This document shows positions 27,255 to 39,800 of a DNA stretch of 64,000 nt, piece after piece. The notes under the pieces were generated by a model that saw only the letters and a list, made by a program, of their open reading frames with translations, was not told the origin of the DNA and did no database searches. The position numbers were made by a program, and so were the translations under genes. Source of the DNA: Aegilops tauschii subsp. strangulata (lineage: Eukaryota; Streptophyta; Magnoliopsida; Poales; Poaceae); NCBI RefSeq assembly GCF_002575655.3, contig NC_053036.3, positions 643,582,736 through 643,646,735 on the forward strand. The letters run 5' to 3'. Positions within the stretch are counted from its first letter, which is position 1, and every line of letters starts with the position of its first letter.

Positions 27255-29699
27255 TCTCATATAACACTTTACCTTCTTCTTTATTTTTGTATCTTTTTTC
27301 TGAAAAAATGCAGATCTTTCTAAAAGTTCAAAGTAATTGGGCGGAAAAAGGCCAATAAAAATATAAACATGCCACGCCCAGCTAATGTGCCGTGCCGTGC
27401 CAGACCCATTAAGGATGGTCTGTGTGGCGCCCGTTGGCCAAGGTCTGGCCGGGCCCCTATCCCCACCACCACAAGAACTGCGATGGCTGATGGCGGCGGC
27501 GGCGGCGGGGGCGAGTGTAGCAATCTCAACGACCCCATCCCTTCCCCCGCAAGAACTGTGACGGCGGATGGCAGCGGGGAAGATGTCGTGGACGGGACCC
27601 CTCCGCCGTTCAAAATCCGCAAGCTGGGCGCTCCGGGTACGAGTGAGGCCATGGCTGCCCGGGCGGCAAGATCGGCGAGCGGATGGATCTGGATGAGGCC
27701 ATTGAGTCGATGGCTGCCAGAGGCGGGCATGTGGGTGCAGAGATGACGCAATTCAAGTGCGGCGAGGTTGCAGACGATGAGCTTCACAAGGACAAGATGA
27801 ACGGAGGCAAATCAAATCAGCAGATCAAGAACAAGATGACCCTGGAGGAGATGGACCTAGGCAAATCAACCTCCATCATCTCCGAGCAGGAGATCAAGGA
27901 GCTCTGTACGCAGATGGACGAGATGGTCGCTTTTATGAATTACAGGATCATACCATCAGACCCACTCATCTGCAGCAGCACCAAGGAGATGCCGAAAGAT
28001 GAAGAAGACAAGGCGCTGCAGTCGGGGATCGACGGCATCTTACAGCGGCTAGCTGATATGCGGCGCGACATGTCCAAGCTCAAATCGGAACTGGCCCCTT
28101 TCTGGCACGAATACCCATATGAGAAGAAGTCGGAGCTGACTCCGGAGGAGGAGAGGGAGAAGAGGATCAAGTCCTGGCAGGAGTATCAGAAGCTGGACAA
28201 CAAGGAGAAGGCCAGCAAGGAGATGGAGTTCGACGTGGACGACTTCGAGGGCTACTGTCAAGGCCTGAAATCTTTAGTTGAACACTTCGGATTAACAAGT
28301 AAGATATGGCCAACACTCCTATATAGTTAATCACACAGCAGTGTTTGCTTGCTTGTTCTCCAATTGCCAAGCAGTAGATTCCCTCCTTCCTTGTAGCAAG
28401 TACCGATTAAATTCATGGTTTAGTAGGATCAATGTATACTAACTTAATTTTTGTTGACAAAATTGTGCGTGCAGCCGTAGTGAGCCCCATGCACTTTACA
28501 CACTACACGCCCAGACAGGTCCCACTCGATCTTACTTCCAACAAAATCACCTTACAGATCTTCTCCTTCAAAATTGCCAACATCGATTTGGACCTGCAAT
28601 GGCCACTCCTGGAATGGCCACTCAAAGTGTACGGCCTCGTCGCTGCACGAGACAATGTGGATCACAGACGCAATATTCTCTTCTTGCGGGAAAAGGAGAA
28701 TTTCCAAGAGATCACTCAAGAAGTAAGCGCCTGCCATATTCTGTTAAATTTCCTTTTATCTCCTCATTGTTTCATGCGTCTTAGTTTGTTGATCCATTGG
28801 TTTGTTGCAATTAAGCATGTGTAATGATGATGCCTGCAGAAACCCTTCTTGTGCTTGACTGGCCCATCTCGTGCAATTTTGGCTGAGGACCCTGTTAGCT
28901 TTGAAGTTCAACTAAAACTTAAGGGCCCCTCAGAGTCTGAGGACACAGTGTTGATCACTAAGAGATGGCAGCACAGTCACTATCATGCCGATAATGATTT
29001 ATATACTCTTACCTTGGAGAACCTTCTTTGCACAACAGAGTTAAGCCTGCAGCAACTATACCGTGAATCAGTCCAAGCAACTTTGTTGCGTGTCGGTGGC
29101 TTTGTTAAAGGCAGTACAACCCCTTTCATTCATGGAGGCCGACTTGCTTGCTCCTCACCACATCATGGTGGTCAAGGCAGTGCCCCGCCCACCCAAGTTG
29201 TGTTGCTTGATTCTCGTTATTGTGATGGTGGAAAGTTGCCAATAGGTGAAGATGGTTACCTTGATCTGTCAAGGCATGTTGTTTCTGTTGAATTAAGGAC
29301 AGTTGGTGACGATCCTGAAGAATTGGAAGAAACCTTGAATGTTTTCATAGAAGCCTACTCAGACTCTCCTCCTAAAGTTTCTGCGAAAGCTGATTTCTTG
29401 ATCAAGCCTCAGTATTGCGGCATAAGTGAACATGAATGTGTCCTTCACGGCTCTACGGTGAAGATTACCATTGCTTGGTCACCTATTCTTCGAACCAACA
29501 AGGTTATTCTGTGAGAGGGATAGATGTTCGATGATGCTCAGGCAGGAATGTTATGAAGCATGATACCCACTGCCCTGTTATATCTATCTAATTCTCTGCT
29601 TTGCCAGTAGTTGTTTGTCTGTTCAAGTATTCGATCAGTTATGTAAGATGTGGACCTATTGTTGTATCGATTTGCTATGTAAGATTTCGACCATGTGCG
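27255..29699 (+). repeat. Left arm of a ~2.4-kb inverted duplication
   Basis: From TCTCATATAACACTTTACC to TTTCGACCATGTG this segment matches the reverse complement of 52107-47210 once the LINE (48531-50992) is removed from that arm. The similarity covers promoter, three exons, both introns and 3' UTR of a DUF6598-type gene. The arms are about 17.5 kb apart and enclose the PPR fragment, the plant-mobile-domain element, the STY kinase gene and the copia element. Confidence 0.88.
27483..29514 (+). pseudogene. DUF6598-type protein gene, copy 1 (one frameshift)
   Basis: Exons 27483-28298, 28475-28722 and 28840-29514 show good splice sites. From an internal ATG at 27683 they give 512 residues: an acidic/basic helical N-terminal half (MTLEEMDLGKS, KSELTPEEEREKRIKSWQEY) and a C-terminal domain with WPLKVYGLVAARDNVDHRRN, CLTGPSRAIL and ITIAWSP. 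The second half is the DUF6598 domain of large grass-specific families; its function is unknown. The natural start ATGGCTGATGGC (27483) is out of frame with the rest, because one base is missing near 27657-27664 relative to copy 2. The gene is thus either a recent pseudogene or uses the internal ATG. Everything downstream of the lesion is intact. Confidence 0.7.
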
Positions 29700-30338
29700 G
29701 ATCAGCGATGCGCGGCGGGTGTTTGATGGTGCTGCTGCGTTCAGGGACCTCGTCACATGGAACGCCATGATCTCTGGCTACGCGCACGCAGGGCAAGGCA
29801 GGGACTCGCTGCTCGTCTTCCGGGAGATGCAGCGGCGAGGAGACGAGGATTGTCAGCCCGACGAGTTCACCTTCGCCAGCTTGCTGAAAGCTTGCAGCGG
29901 CCTAGGCGCGGCTCGAGAGGGCACGCAGGTTCACGCGGCCATGGTGACCAGGGGGGTCTCCACGGCATGTAGTGCCATCCTCGCTGGCGCGATGCTCGAT
30001 GTGTACGTCAAATGCCGGTGCCTACCGGTGGCGATGCAGGTGTTTGATTGGTTGTATCGGGAAAATGCCATCCAGTGGACAACGGTGATCATTGGGCATG
30101 CACAAGGGCAGGTGAAGGAAGCACTGGAGCTGTTTCGGCAGTTTTGGAGCTCTGGTATACGTGCCGACGGGCTCGTCCTCTCCAGCGTTGTCGGTATGTT
30201 TGCAGACTTTGCACTCATTGAGCAAGGGAGGCAAGTGCACTGCTACACGGTCAAGAACCCACAGGGGCTGGACGTGTCAGTGCCCAACTCCCTGGTGGAC
30301 ATGTACCACAAGTGTGGGCTGACCGACGACGCAGGGCA
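29696..30338 (+). pseudogene. Duplicated internal fragment of the DYW-PPR gene
   Basis: About 643 bp stay open in one frame and align along their whole length with the middle of the PPR gene at 18857-20968 (its [11 protein letters not shown] to GLTDEAE section), at roughly 90% identity by eye and with a single in-frame loss of one codon (HAQEGQ to HAQGQ). It has no ATG at its left end, no N-terminal repeats and no DYW domain. It begins exactly where similarity between the two DUF6598 arms ends and stops where the next transposon begins (30339). It is in opposite orientation to its parent. It is a DNA-level copy with no sign of a transposon carrying it. Confidence 0.88.
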
Positions 30339-30740
30339 AAATTTCGTGTTTCGACCCTTTTCCGATAGCAATTGAGGATCTGACCCTGGTTTGGAAAAAA
30401 AATCGTGTTTTGACCCTTTTTCTTACCGTCATAGGCTCTGGCGGTAGGGTTAGACAGCCTACCGCCATGGCCCCTGGCGGTAGGGTACTTATCCACGTCA
30501 GCACGCGGAGACGGCCGCCGTTCCCCTCCATCGCACCCTACCGCCAGGGGACCTGGTGGTAGCCTTCCTAACCCTTCGCCCGGGACCCCGCGCCCCTTCC
30601 CATCTCCCCACCCCTCCCCCTCCCCCCCCGTCGACAGTTTCTCCTTTCTTTCTCCCCCAAGTCGCCCCTCTCTCCCTCTTTCATCTCCTCCACTCCCCCC
30701 TCAGATCTTCACCGATTCTTCACCGTTTTTGCGGATCGAG
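30339..30740 (+). mobile_element. 5' leader of the plant-mobile-domain element
   Basis: GC-rich leader preceding the PMD gene. It begins near GCAAAATTTCGTG and contains several copies of TGGCGGTAGG in both orientations. The best is a perfect 16-bp inverted repeat CCCCTGGCGGTAGGGT at 30471-30486 and its complement at 30535-30550. C-rich and CT-rich runs follow up to the ATG. The exact left end of the element is uncertain. Confidence 0.5.
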
Positions 30741-33498
30741 ATGGCCCTGAAAAGAGAAACGTAAGCTCCTCCAATCCCTCCAATTAGTTTTTGCAAACTT
30801 GCTTCCGATTCGACGCATTATTTGCTTGAAATCCCTCATATTTTTGAACTTAGATTGGATTTTTTTCACCTAAGATTGTTTTAGTTTGATTGTAGTTCTA
30901 GTTCTTAGTTCTTTAGTAACTAGTGATATTGAATATGAACTCTAATCAATAGTTCATATGTTAGTGTGAAGATGAACCGTAGTTCATAATTTTTTTTTGT
31001 TAAAAAAGTTATGATGTAATATTGATATGAGGATGAACCCTAGTTTGATGATGCATGTTGATATAATGATATGATGTAGTGTGAAGATGAACCCTAGTTT
31101 TATGATGCATGTTGTTATGATGATATGAAGATGTTGTTTGGAAAAAATTATTTAAAAATATGATGATATGATGTATGTTGGAGGATTTTTTTTGATATGA
31201 TGCATGTTGATATGATTTGATCCATCATGTGTAGTAGATATTGTTGGAGGAATATGCTTAAGATTTTATTTTGATATGATGCATGTTGATATGATTTTTG
31301 ATACGATGCTTATGCTTATGATGCTTTTGTTTATGAAATTTTATTAAGGCGGCCACCTCTTGCGGACAACATCGGCCCACGGTACTGCATGCTAGACTGG
31401 GCATTCAACAAGGGTCATCGTTCCCGTTTCATAGAGAACGGAGAGGTAAGTGATATGAATGAAATATTGATCAAAGTTTTCGGATTGATGAAAATAATTT
31501 CCTAACTTTTGGCGTTCAATTTTTGACAGATGCTCCAGCCACTGCGCATGAGGGGTCACGGGGTTCATGGGCATATGGACTACGACGAGCGCTACGCGCC
31601 GTTCTTCAAGAGAGCCCGTCTGTTGGGTTTTGTGTTGCAGTTCAAGCGTCAGTCGCCGACGCTTGTCCACGCGGCTCTGACAGTGTTGATTGACCGGTGG
31701 CGACCGGAGACCCATTCTTTCCATCTGCCATGCGGGGAGATGACGATGACCCTCGAGGATTGGGCGATGATTACTGCCATGCCGATCGAGGGTCATGCAC
31801 TCATCGGGCGAGTGGAGAGGACCAACTGGCAGCAGAGGGTAACCATACATCCGGTGTGCCGTTGACCTGGCTCTCGGAGCACCAGCAGAAATGCCCCGAA
31901 GGCGCCGACGAGACGACTGTGGAGTGGTACGCGAGGGCCTACCTGTGGTATATTCTCACAGAGGTTGTGTTTCCAGACAGCTCCGGGAACTCTGCCAACT
32001 GGTCGTATCTCTTCTTCCTAGCGGATTGGGATGCAGGGTACAGTTGGGGGACCGCATCTCTCGCCTACCTATACCGTTCGGTAAGAGAGTATCTAATTGC
32101 CTACCTACCTACGAAAGTGTGTCCATGACATTTTGTGATATCTGATCCTCATTTGATGTTTTGCAGCTTGACGACGCAACACAGAGGACGGGAGACAAAT
32201 CCAATGTGGGTGGCTTTGTCTGGGCTTCTCCATTTGGATGTGGGAGCGGCTGCCGGTGGGGCGTCCGAAGAAGATGCCAAGACGCCCATGGGGTGCCCAT
32301 AGTGAAGACGGCGACGAGACTCGACACCCCACCGTAGCTTACGAGTGGGACATTGTCAAACTCTACACGGGCCTAAACAAGACTTCGTACAAGACCTACA
32401 CCAACGAGTTGGACGTCTTGACGCATACACAGGTATATGAACTCGCTCAACACCTTTCTCTTTGATTCCACTTTTTACCGAGAGTGGGAACTTACCAACG
32501 TATATGTAATAGGTAAACTGGTGGCCGTATCATGACCGAGAGTGGGCCTTCGATCTGAACGTGATGTGCGAGGCGGACAAAGGTCTCTGGCGGTGCATCA
32601 TGCCCATGATCTGTGTGTACTCCGTCGAGTGGCACTTGCCACATCGCGTGGCCACGCAGTTTGGGGTGTATCAGCATACCCCACCGGGCCAGCCCACCGA
32701 TACCGGCGGCCTCGCGCTCCACCTGTGAGCGCTTTGTTTTCTATGCACATGATTTCATTGCGTGGCGACTTTATTATGATGTTTCGTGTGCCCTATGCCT
32801 TGTAAGATGAGCCGGCAGAAGAATCAGTCGATCACAGACTGGGGAGAGGAGCATAAAACTCATGTGACGGAGTGGAACCGACGGGGGTTCCGTAAAGACA
32901 TGGAGAGGAAAGTGACGGACTGGGATGCTTACCTGGACCGACACATGAGGTGGTACGATGATGGCCAGAAGCACCGTCTTCGTCTCAGGCCTCAGTGGAC
33001 GACGGAAGACATCGCGGAGCTGGAGAGGGATGACCCCGAGGAAGAGGCCTACCAGACCGGCATCAGAGACATGCACAGTGGATTTAGGGAGTTTGCACCC
33101 CTCATCAACAGAGTGGTAAATTTGAACCGACGATTGTATTTAAACTATTTCATTCGTCATCGTGACCGATTTATGCCGTTGCAGTCTGGTGAGCTGAACA
33201 GATGCATCTTTGAAGCCTCAGATGCACTAGGTGATATCCCCGGGAGTGTACAATCTGAGAACAAAATGAGGGGGACGATGAAGGTACAATTTCAGCCTCC
33301 TCGGAACAGATGCATCTTGTTCACTTGCAATCATAAACCTAATACTTATTATGCCCTTGTTTCATCGTGAGTGCAGAAGTTCGTGAAGCGTTGTCGCAAG
33401 CTAGTAGGGCTGCTTGGTTGTGCTGGAGCTGGGTCGGTTGAAGCTTATCGGCCTGTAGCCACACAGGGTCACATTGGCTCATCGAACCAGGTTCCCTC
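30741..33498 (+). pseudogene. Plant mobile domain (PMD/MAIN-like) transposon gene, decayed
   Basis: Exons at about 30741-30760, 31349-31445, 31530-32080, 32167-32432, 32513-32724, 32807-33115, 33185-33283 and from 33377 on carry recognisable plant-mobile-domain text: RPPLADNIGPRYCMLDWAF, QPLRMRGHGVHGH, EDWAMITAMPIEGHALIG, GVPLTWLSEHQQKCPEGAD, WPYHDREWAFDL and CVYSVEWHLPHRVATQFG. The domain occurs in MAIN-like host proteins and in Mutator- and Gypsy-type elements. Frame is broken near 31836 (internal deletion between NWQQ and EGNHTSG) and near 32225 (one base missing before MWERLPVG). Introns retain normal splice sites. It is a dead transposon gene rather than a host gene. No transposase is adjacent. 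Confidence 0.7.
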
Positions 33499-33600
33499 TG
33501 TTGGGGAACGTAGTAATTTTACAAAAATTCCTACGCACACACAGGATCATGGTGATGCATAGCAACGAGAGGGAGATACACGAGGGAGAAGTACGGGACT
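33499..33600. mobile_element. Terminal fragment of a repetitive element (TGTTGGGGAACG...)
   Basis: The words TGTTGGGGAACGTAGTAATTT and ATGGTGATGCATAGCAACGA resemble the start of a common Triticeae repeat that begins with TG, as an LTR does. Only about 100 bp are present, directly after the PMD gene and about 200 bp upstream of the kinase start codon. I cannot assign a family. Confidence 0.4.
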
Positions 33601-33813
33601 GCCCTTCGCCTCAGTGTATAACTACCCGGCCGACGCCGCCCTCTAGAAGATTCTGGCCGGCCGCAACCGCCAAGAGAACCCCCCTCGGATTCGCCAACCC
33701 AGCCCACTCCGCCCGCCGTACGTCGCCGTCACCGTCCCTCGCTCTCCCCACTCCCACTCCCATAAAGGCCGCCGCGATGGCCGCAACGTTGGCCCACGCA
33801 CACGCGCGGGCGG

Positions 33814-36800
33814 ATGGCCGACACCGACGGTGAGGAGAGCTGCTGGACGCCCGCGGCCGCCGCCACCTCCAGCCACGGCGGCGACGGGGCGCAGCTGTCC
33901 GGCGTGAGGAGGGAGATCTACGACCGCCTGCGGGCCGCCGGCAACCAGGAGGCGCTCTCCGACCCCTTCTTCGACCGCTTGCTCGAGGACCACTTCGAGC
34001 GCCTCCCGTCCAGCTACTACGTCGACCTGGACGTGAACAAGGCGGAGGACGTGCTGCTGCACCGCCGGATCCTCGCCGAGTGCGCCGACCCCGACAACCG
34101 CCCCGTCTTCCACGCACGCTTCCTACGGGTAATCCATTCATCCATTACACTGTGCGTGTGTGTGTGGAACAAGATGTTTGCAGTCTCGCATACTGTATTA
34201 ATTGTTATGCTCTGCCTCCATGGGCAGTACCTTCAAGAGGACAAACCACCAGAGGTTGAGTATGACACATGCGAGCGGATGATGGAAGGCCTCAGTTTGG
34301 GGCCAAGAAAAGCCGTGGACGAGGCCATTTCTGCAAGGTCTGCTTTCTCAGTTGAACTGTTTAGTTACCCACTGTCTCCCTGAAATGAAATAGAATAAGG
34401 GCGGGGCTAGACATCAGACGCCAGAGGTTGAGTATTACAACTGGAAATATAATCATGCTTCCATTCTGATTTGTAAATCCTGAATGGTTTGCCCAAAAGA
34501 TGCTGATAACTTTTCTGTTAACCTGCGTTGCATTGCAGTTGCAGCTCAATTTTTTATTCAAAAAACAACCATGTGGCACAGTGGTTGTACTTCTCATAAC
34601 TTGATAGAAAGGTTCTAGCATAGCATGTATTCATTTGCAATCTGGAATGATATATTGAACCATAAGACTTTAAGAGAGTGGTGGTGGGCAGGCTATCTTC
34701 GTGCAGCTTGGCATGCATGGACGACTTCCGAATTATTTGGCTTGTCTTTTCTCCACGCTTTTGTGCTTACTTCTCCGTAATACTAGTAGTTCATACAGTA
34801 GTAGTTTGGCAAGTGGCGTATTTTGGGCTACCTTTTCATAAACCTGCCTCAGCAATGAACTTTGATCCTCAGTTGCCAATGAAAATTTCTGCAGGAGGGA
34901 TACACAAATTCACCTTCATGAAATTATTTTTTGTTCCAATGACAAGCGAACGCTCCTTAGTCAGGTAAAGACTTGGGAGTATCAGTCCATCTGCTATGAG
35001 TTTTCTATTTAGACTTCCATATCTGCCATGTCACTACTTATATCATCAAGTCTAATAAAAAAATCGAATTGCTGTTTTGTAGCTATGTTGGCTGTTGTCC
35101 GATCTTGGATTGAACATTCGTGAAGCTCGTGTGTTCTTCACAACAGATGGATTGTGTTTGGCCATATTTGTTGTTGATGGCTGGGAAACAGCGGTAAACT
35201 TAGAGCACGGTTATACTGGAGCACATCAATACCTGTGCAACATGTTAACGATAATTCAAAAGTAGACGTATTTGTGCAGTTCCGATTACTTATGATAGCA
35301 TTATGGTTAATTGCATCAGCCAAGGAGATCACACTCTACGTGACAAACGGTCATACGTGCAGTCAATTCGTTTATACTGCTAGTTTGTTTGATGACACAT
35401 ATCTGGAACTGCACAACCTGTCTTTGGACTTCCGATTCTTACAAGAGAAGATCCTGGAAGACACATAGCAACTGTTTACATAACAGTGCCAGTTGGCAAA
35501 AAATACCAGTTTATATGTGTTTCCCCTAGTTATTGTCGATGAAATAAAAAATCATGGGCACCATCCTAGTTGACAGCTATTTAGCTTATAACGAGGTCAC
35601 AGAACCTAGAGCTGTATTTTGACATTTGCCCATGAATTTTGAGTTCATGCTAGGTAAGAGAAGTAACCGTATTCAATATTTTGACCCGCTACGATTAGCA
35701 ATTTGGTTGTCAGTGTGCTCTGTAGATTCTTATGAGTAGTGGAGCATCTGTAGGTTATACTCCCTCCGTCCTAAAATAAGTATTCAACTTTGTACTAAAC
35801 TTGTTCCTTCCAAAGATTTTTATTTAGTAAAATATTGCCTGGCGCTACATGCAGGAGACAGATGGTTTGCTGCAGCAGCTGAAGGACACAGCGAAACGTA
35901 ATGTATGCTTTTTTTCTTCTTTTTTAGTTACATTACTTCCGTGAATACTTCAAATTCTTAGGTATCTACCTGGTCACTTATACATAGGCGCTGGTAATTC
36001 AACTTTTCTAAGTATGCAGCCGCAGTGCTGTAAAACAGTTAGCATTGCAAGAATTAAGAAGTTGTGTCCGACCTTTTCCTAACAACTTTAACTTGTGGTA
36101 TGCAGCCCTTATTATGTAATCTAACAAGTTCAGCCTCGGAGAGAATATTAGAGCTGCAAGAAAAGATTGGAGATTCTGAATTCGACAGGGATCTGTTGCA
36201 GATTAAAGAAAAGATTGCTTCTGGATCTTTTGGAGACTTGTAAGAACTACATAACACTTGCTTAGAAAATAGAGGAAAGAGTAACATGAAGTTAATTATT
36301 TAGAATGACAGCCACCACTTAACTCCTACTCTGCTAGTGTGGATTGCATGTCGTTTTCTTGCATATTTTCACAAACATAGTGAAATCATCTGTATTATTA
36401 TTTGTGGAATCTTCAGGACAGTTCAGTAACCAGTACATTTTTTTTTCATTTTTCAGATATCGAGGAACTTACCTTGATGTGGATGTTGCAATAAAGCTCC
36501 TCAAAACTGGACATGCTAGCAATGATTCAAAAGTGCAGTTTTTGCAAGAAATAATGATTTTAAGGTATGTTTTTTATTTCCGTGACACATAAACTACTTA
36601 GTTCCAGAAGATGCTAACACAATATGATCATGTCCTGATGTCCAGGAGTGTTAATCATGAAAACGTCATTCGCTTTTACGGGGCATGCACAAAGCGTCGA
36701 AACTATCTCATTCTAACAGGTCAGACACTAATATTGCTTCTTGTAGTATGGGTATATAGCAATCAATATCTTTGTTGCAGACTCACATGAAAGTACTGTT

Positions 36801-39800
36801 ATCCATGGGCACAGTTACACTATGAATAACATTGGTGACTAAAAATTGGAGGTCGTGCTTAAATAGCTATTGATTTAGAAATATAAAAAGAAAGAAAAAG
36901 CTGAGCTCGAAAGATCGGGATAACTCCCGTCTTCTAAGCATTTTGGTAGGGACTTGAAGAGTAGATAAGTCAGACAATAATGCAAAATATGTCTAATTAG
37001 AGGAATCCTGTTGCTCTGTTTCTATCAGATCGACAGGTCTTTGGCTCTTTACCCATCCTTCAGTCAGCCTATCATGCATGTCATTTGGTAGCTACTATTT
37101 CATGTATGAGATATTAATATTTGTCTCCATTGTAGAAAGATTATGGGATGCAACTCAATTGTATTCCTCGGAGGTGGTCACAATATATACACGAGATGCC
37201 TTGCGTGACAAGGAAACTAATCCTATCATATCTCTAGAAGTCAACTATACAAGGCTAGAGATCGTAGGAAATAGCAGTACAATATGTCACGTTCAACACC
37301 CCCCCATCCCCCCGCAGTCGAAGCGTTGGCGTCGGCGATGCAAAGACTGGAACGGAACTCCTGGAATGCAGCGGTTGGAAGCCCTTTCGTCATAATGTCA
37401 GCAAACTGTTGGGTGGTCGGTACATGAAGAACGCGAAGCTGACCCAACTGAACCTTCTCGCGGACGAAGTGAACATCAAGTTCAATGTGCTTGGTGCGCT
37501 TGTGCTGCACCGGATTAGCCGCGAGGTAGGTGGCTGAAACATTATCACAGAAAACCACCGTAGCTTTCGGGATTGAAAACCGAAGTTCGCCAAGTAGTTG
37601 ACGAAGCCAACATGTCTCGGCAACAACGTTGGCGACGGCACGATACTCAGCCTCGGCACTCGAGCGGGAGACGGTGGGCTGCCGCTTAGAGGACCACGAG
37701 ATGAGAGAGTCCCCGAAGAAGACACAATATCCTGACGGGGAACGCCGAGTGTCAGGGCAGCCGACCCAATCCGCATCCGTGTAGGCAAAGAGCTCGGTGG
37801 AGGCGGAGGCACGACGACGAAGGCCGAAGGTCGGTGTACCGGAGAATGCGCTTGACCAGAGACCAGTGAACATCACGAGGCGAGTGCATGTGCAAGCAAA
37901 CTTGCTGCACGGCGAACTGAATGTCCGGTCTGGTGAGCGTGAGGTACTGAAAAGCACCAACAATACTGCGGTAGAGAGCGGCGTCAGTGGCAGGCTGTCC
38001 AGCAGTGGCAGAGAGCTTCGGCTTGGCCTTAGCAGGAGTAGCAGCAGGTTTGCAGTCGGTCATGCCAGCACGATCCAAGAGATCAAGAGCATACTGTCCT
38101 TGATGAAGAAAAAAATCCGGAGGCATCGCGTCGCACATTAATGCCGAGGAAGAAGTGTAGAGCGCCCAAATCCTTCAGCAGAAACTCAGAACCAAGGCGC
38201 CCAATGATGCCGCGAAGAACATCCGCACGAGAGGCGGTGATGACGATATCATCAACATATAGGAGAAGCATGGCGACATGATCAGCTCGATGAAGCACAA
38301 ATAGCGACGTGTCGGAGGTGGTGCTGCGAAACCTGGGAGCAGTGAGGAATGCTGCAATGCGTTGATACCACGCACGAGGCGCCTATTTCAGGCCATAGAG
38401 AGACCGTGAGAGCAGGCAAACGTCACCAGGCCGAGTGGGATCAACAAAACCAGCTGGCTGCTGACAAAGAACACGCTCCTGAAGATGACGATAGAGGAAA
38501 GCGTTGTTGATGTCGAGCTGATGAACAGGCCAGTGTCGAGAGGCGGCGAGCTGAAGAACACCACGAATCGTGGCGGGTTTAACAACCGGAGAGAAAGTCT
38601 CCGAGAAGTCAACACCGGCACGTCGTGCAAATCCACGTGCGACCCATCGAGCCTTGTACCTGTCCAGGGAGCCATCCGGGAGAAGTTTATGCAGAAACAC
38701 CCATTTGCCAGTAATGATGTTGGCGTCGGGAGGGCGAGGAACGAGCGTCCATGTCCTGTTGGCGACGAGGGCATCATACTCGGCGCGCATGACCGCGAGC
38801 CAGTGCAGGTCGCTCAAAGCAGAGCGCACCGAGCGCGGTACCGGAGAGATAGTCGTAACACTGAGGTTGTGGTAGCGAGGGTTCGGCTGATGGATGCCGT
38901 CCTTAGCACGCGTCACCATAGAATGATGAGGTGGCAGAGGCGGGAGCCGAGGCTGTCGACGCGGTTGAGCCACAGCCGCGGGGGCAGATGCCGACGATGG
39001 CGAGGCCGCGGAGGGTACCGCAGGCACCGAGGCGGCCGAGGGTGAGGCCGCAGAGGGCGGTGATGACAAGTCCGCATACACCGAGGGAGCGGGCGAGGCC
39101 GCCGATGAGACCGCAGAAGACGGTGGCGACGAGTCTGTAGCCGGAGCCGCGGGTGGCGATGACGGGTCCGCGGGTGAGACCACGGGCAGGGACGACGAAC
39201 CGGCGGGCGAGGCCGCAGTCGGCGTAGAAGGCACCCCATGCGACGTGTCGGCGGGCGAGACCGCAACCGACGTAGAGAACCCCGCGAGGGGTGACGCCGC
39301 AGGGGTGGCGACGACCAAAGGTGATGAGAAGAGGCTGTCGCGCCTGCATGGGTTGGAGGCGAGGCCAGCGGAAAAGACGTCAGCTCCTCCTGGACCGATG
39401 AAGACGAAGACGAGGCCGCTGTACCACAGCCGGCGATGAGGGTCTGGTCGGGAAGGCCGGACGGGCCACCGAGGAAGCAGGTGGCCGCGGCGCAGGGAGC
39501 GCAAGGGCGCCACGCGACCGACGGGGGCCGGTCTCCGGAGGTGTCGCCGCTGTCGAAGTAACCTGCTCAAAAGGAAAAACAACCTCGTCAAAATAAACGT
39601 GCCGCGAGACGAACACACGTCGGGAGACGGGGTCGTAGCAGCGAAAGCCTTTGGTGTTGGGTTGATAACCAAGGAACACACAGGCGAGAGACCGAGGAGC
39701 AAGTTTGTGTGGAGCAGTGGCGGTTATGTTGGGGTAGCATAGGCAACCAAAGACATGAAGATCGTCATAGGATGGAGGAGACCCGAACAAGAGATGATGA

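Noticed and set aside
29538..30240. Minus-strand frames opposite the PPR fragment
   Set aside because: They are antisense shadows of the copied PPR sequence.
38383..39702. 439-codon frame as an independent gene
   Set aside because: It is the reverse-transcriptase part of the copia polyprotein between frameshifts.
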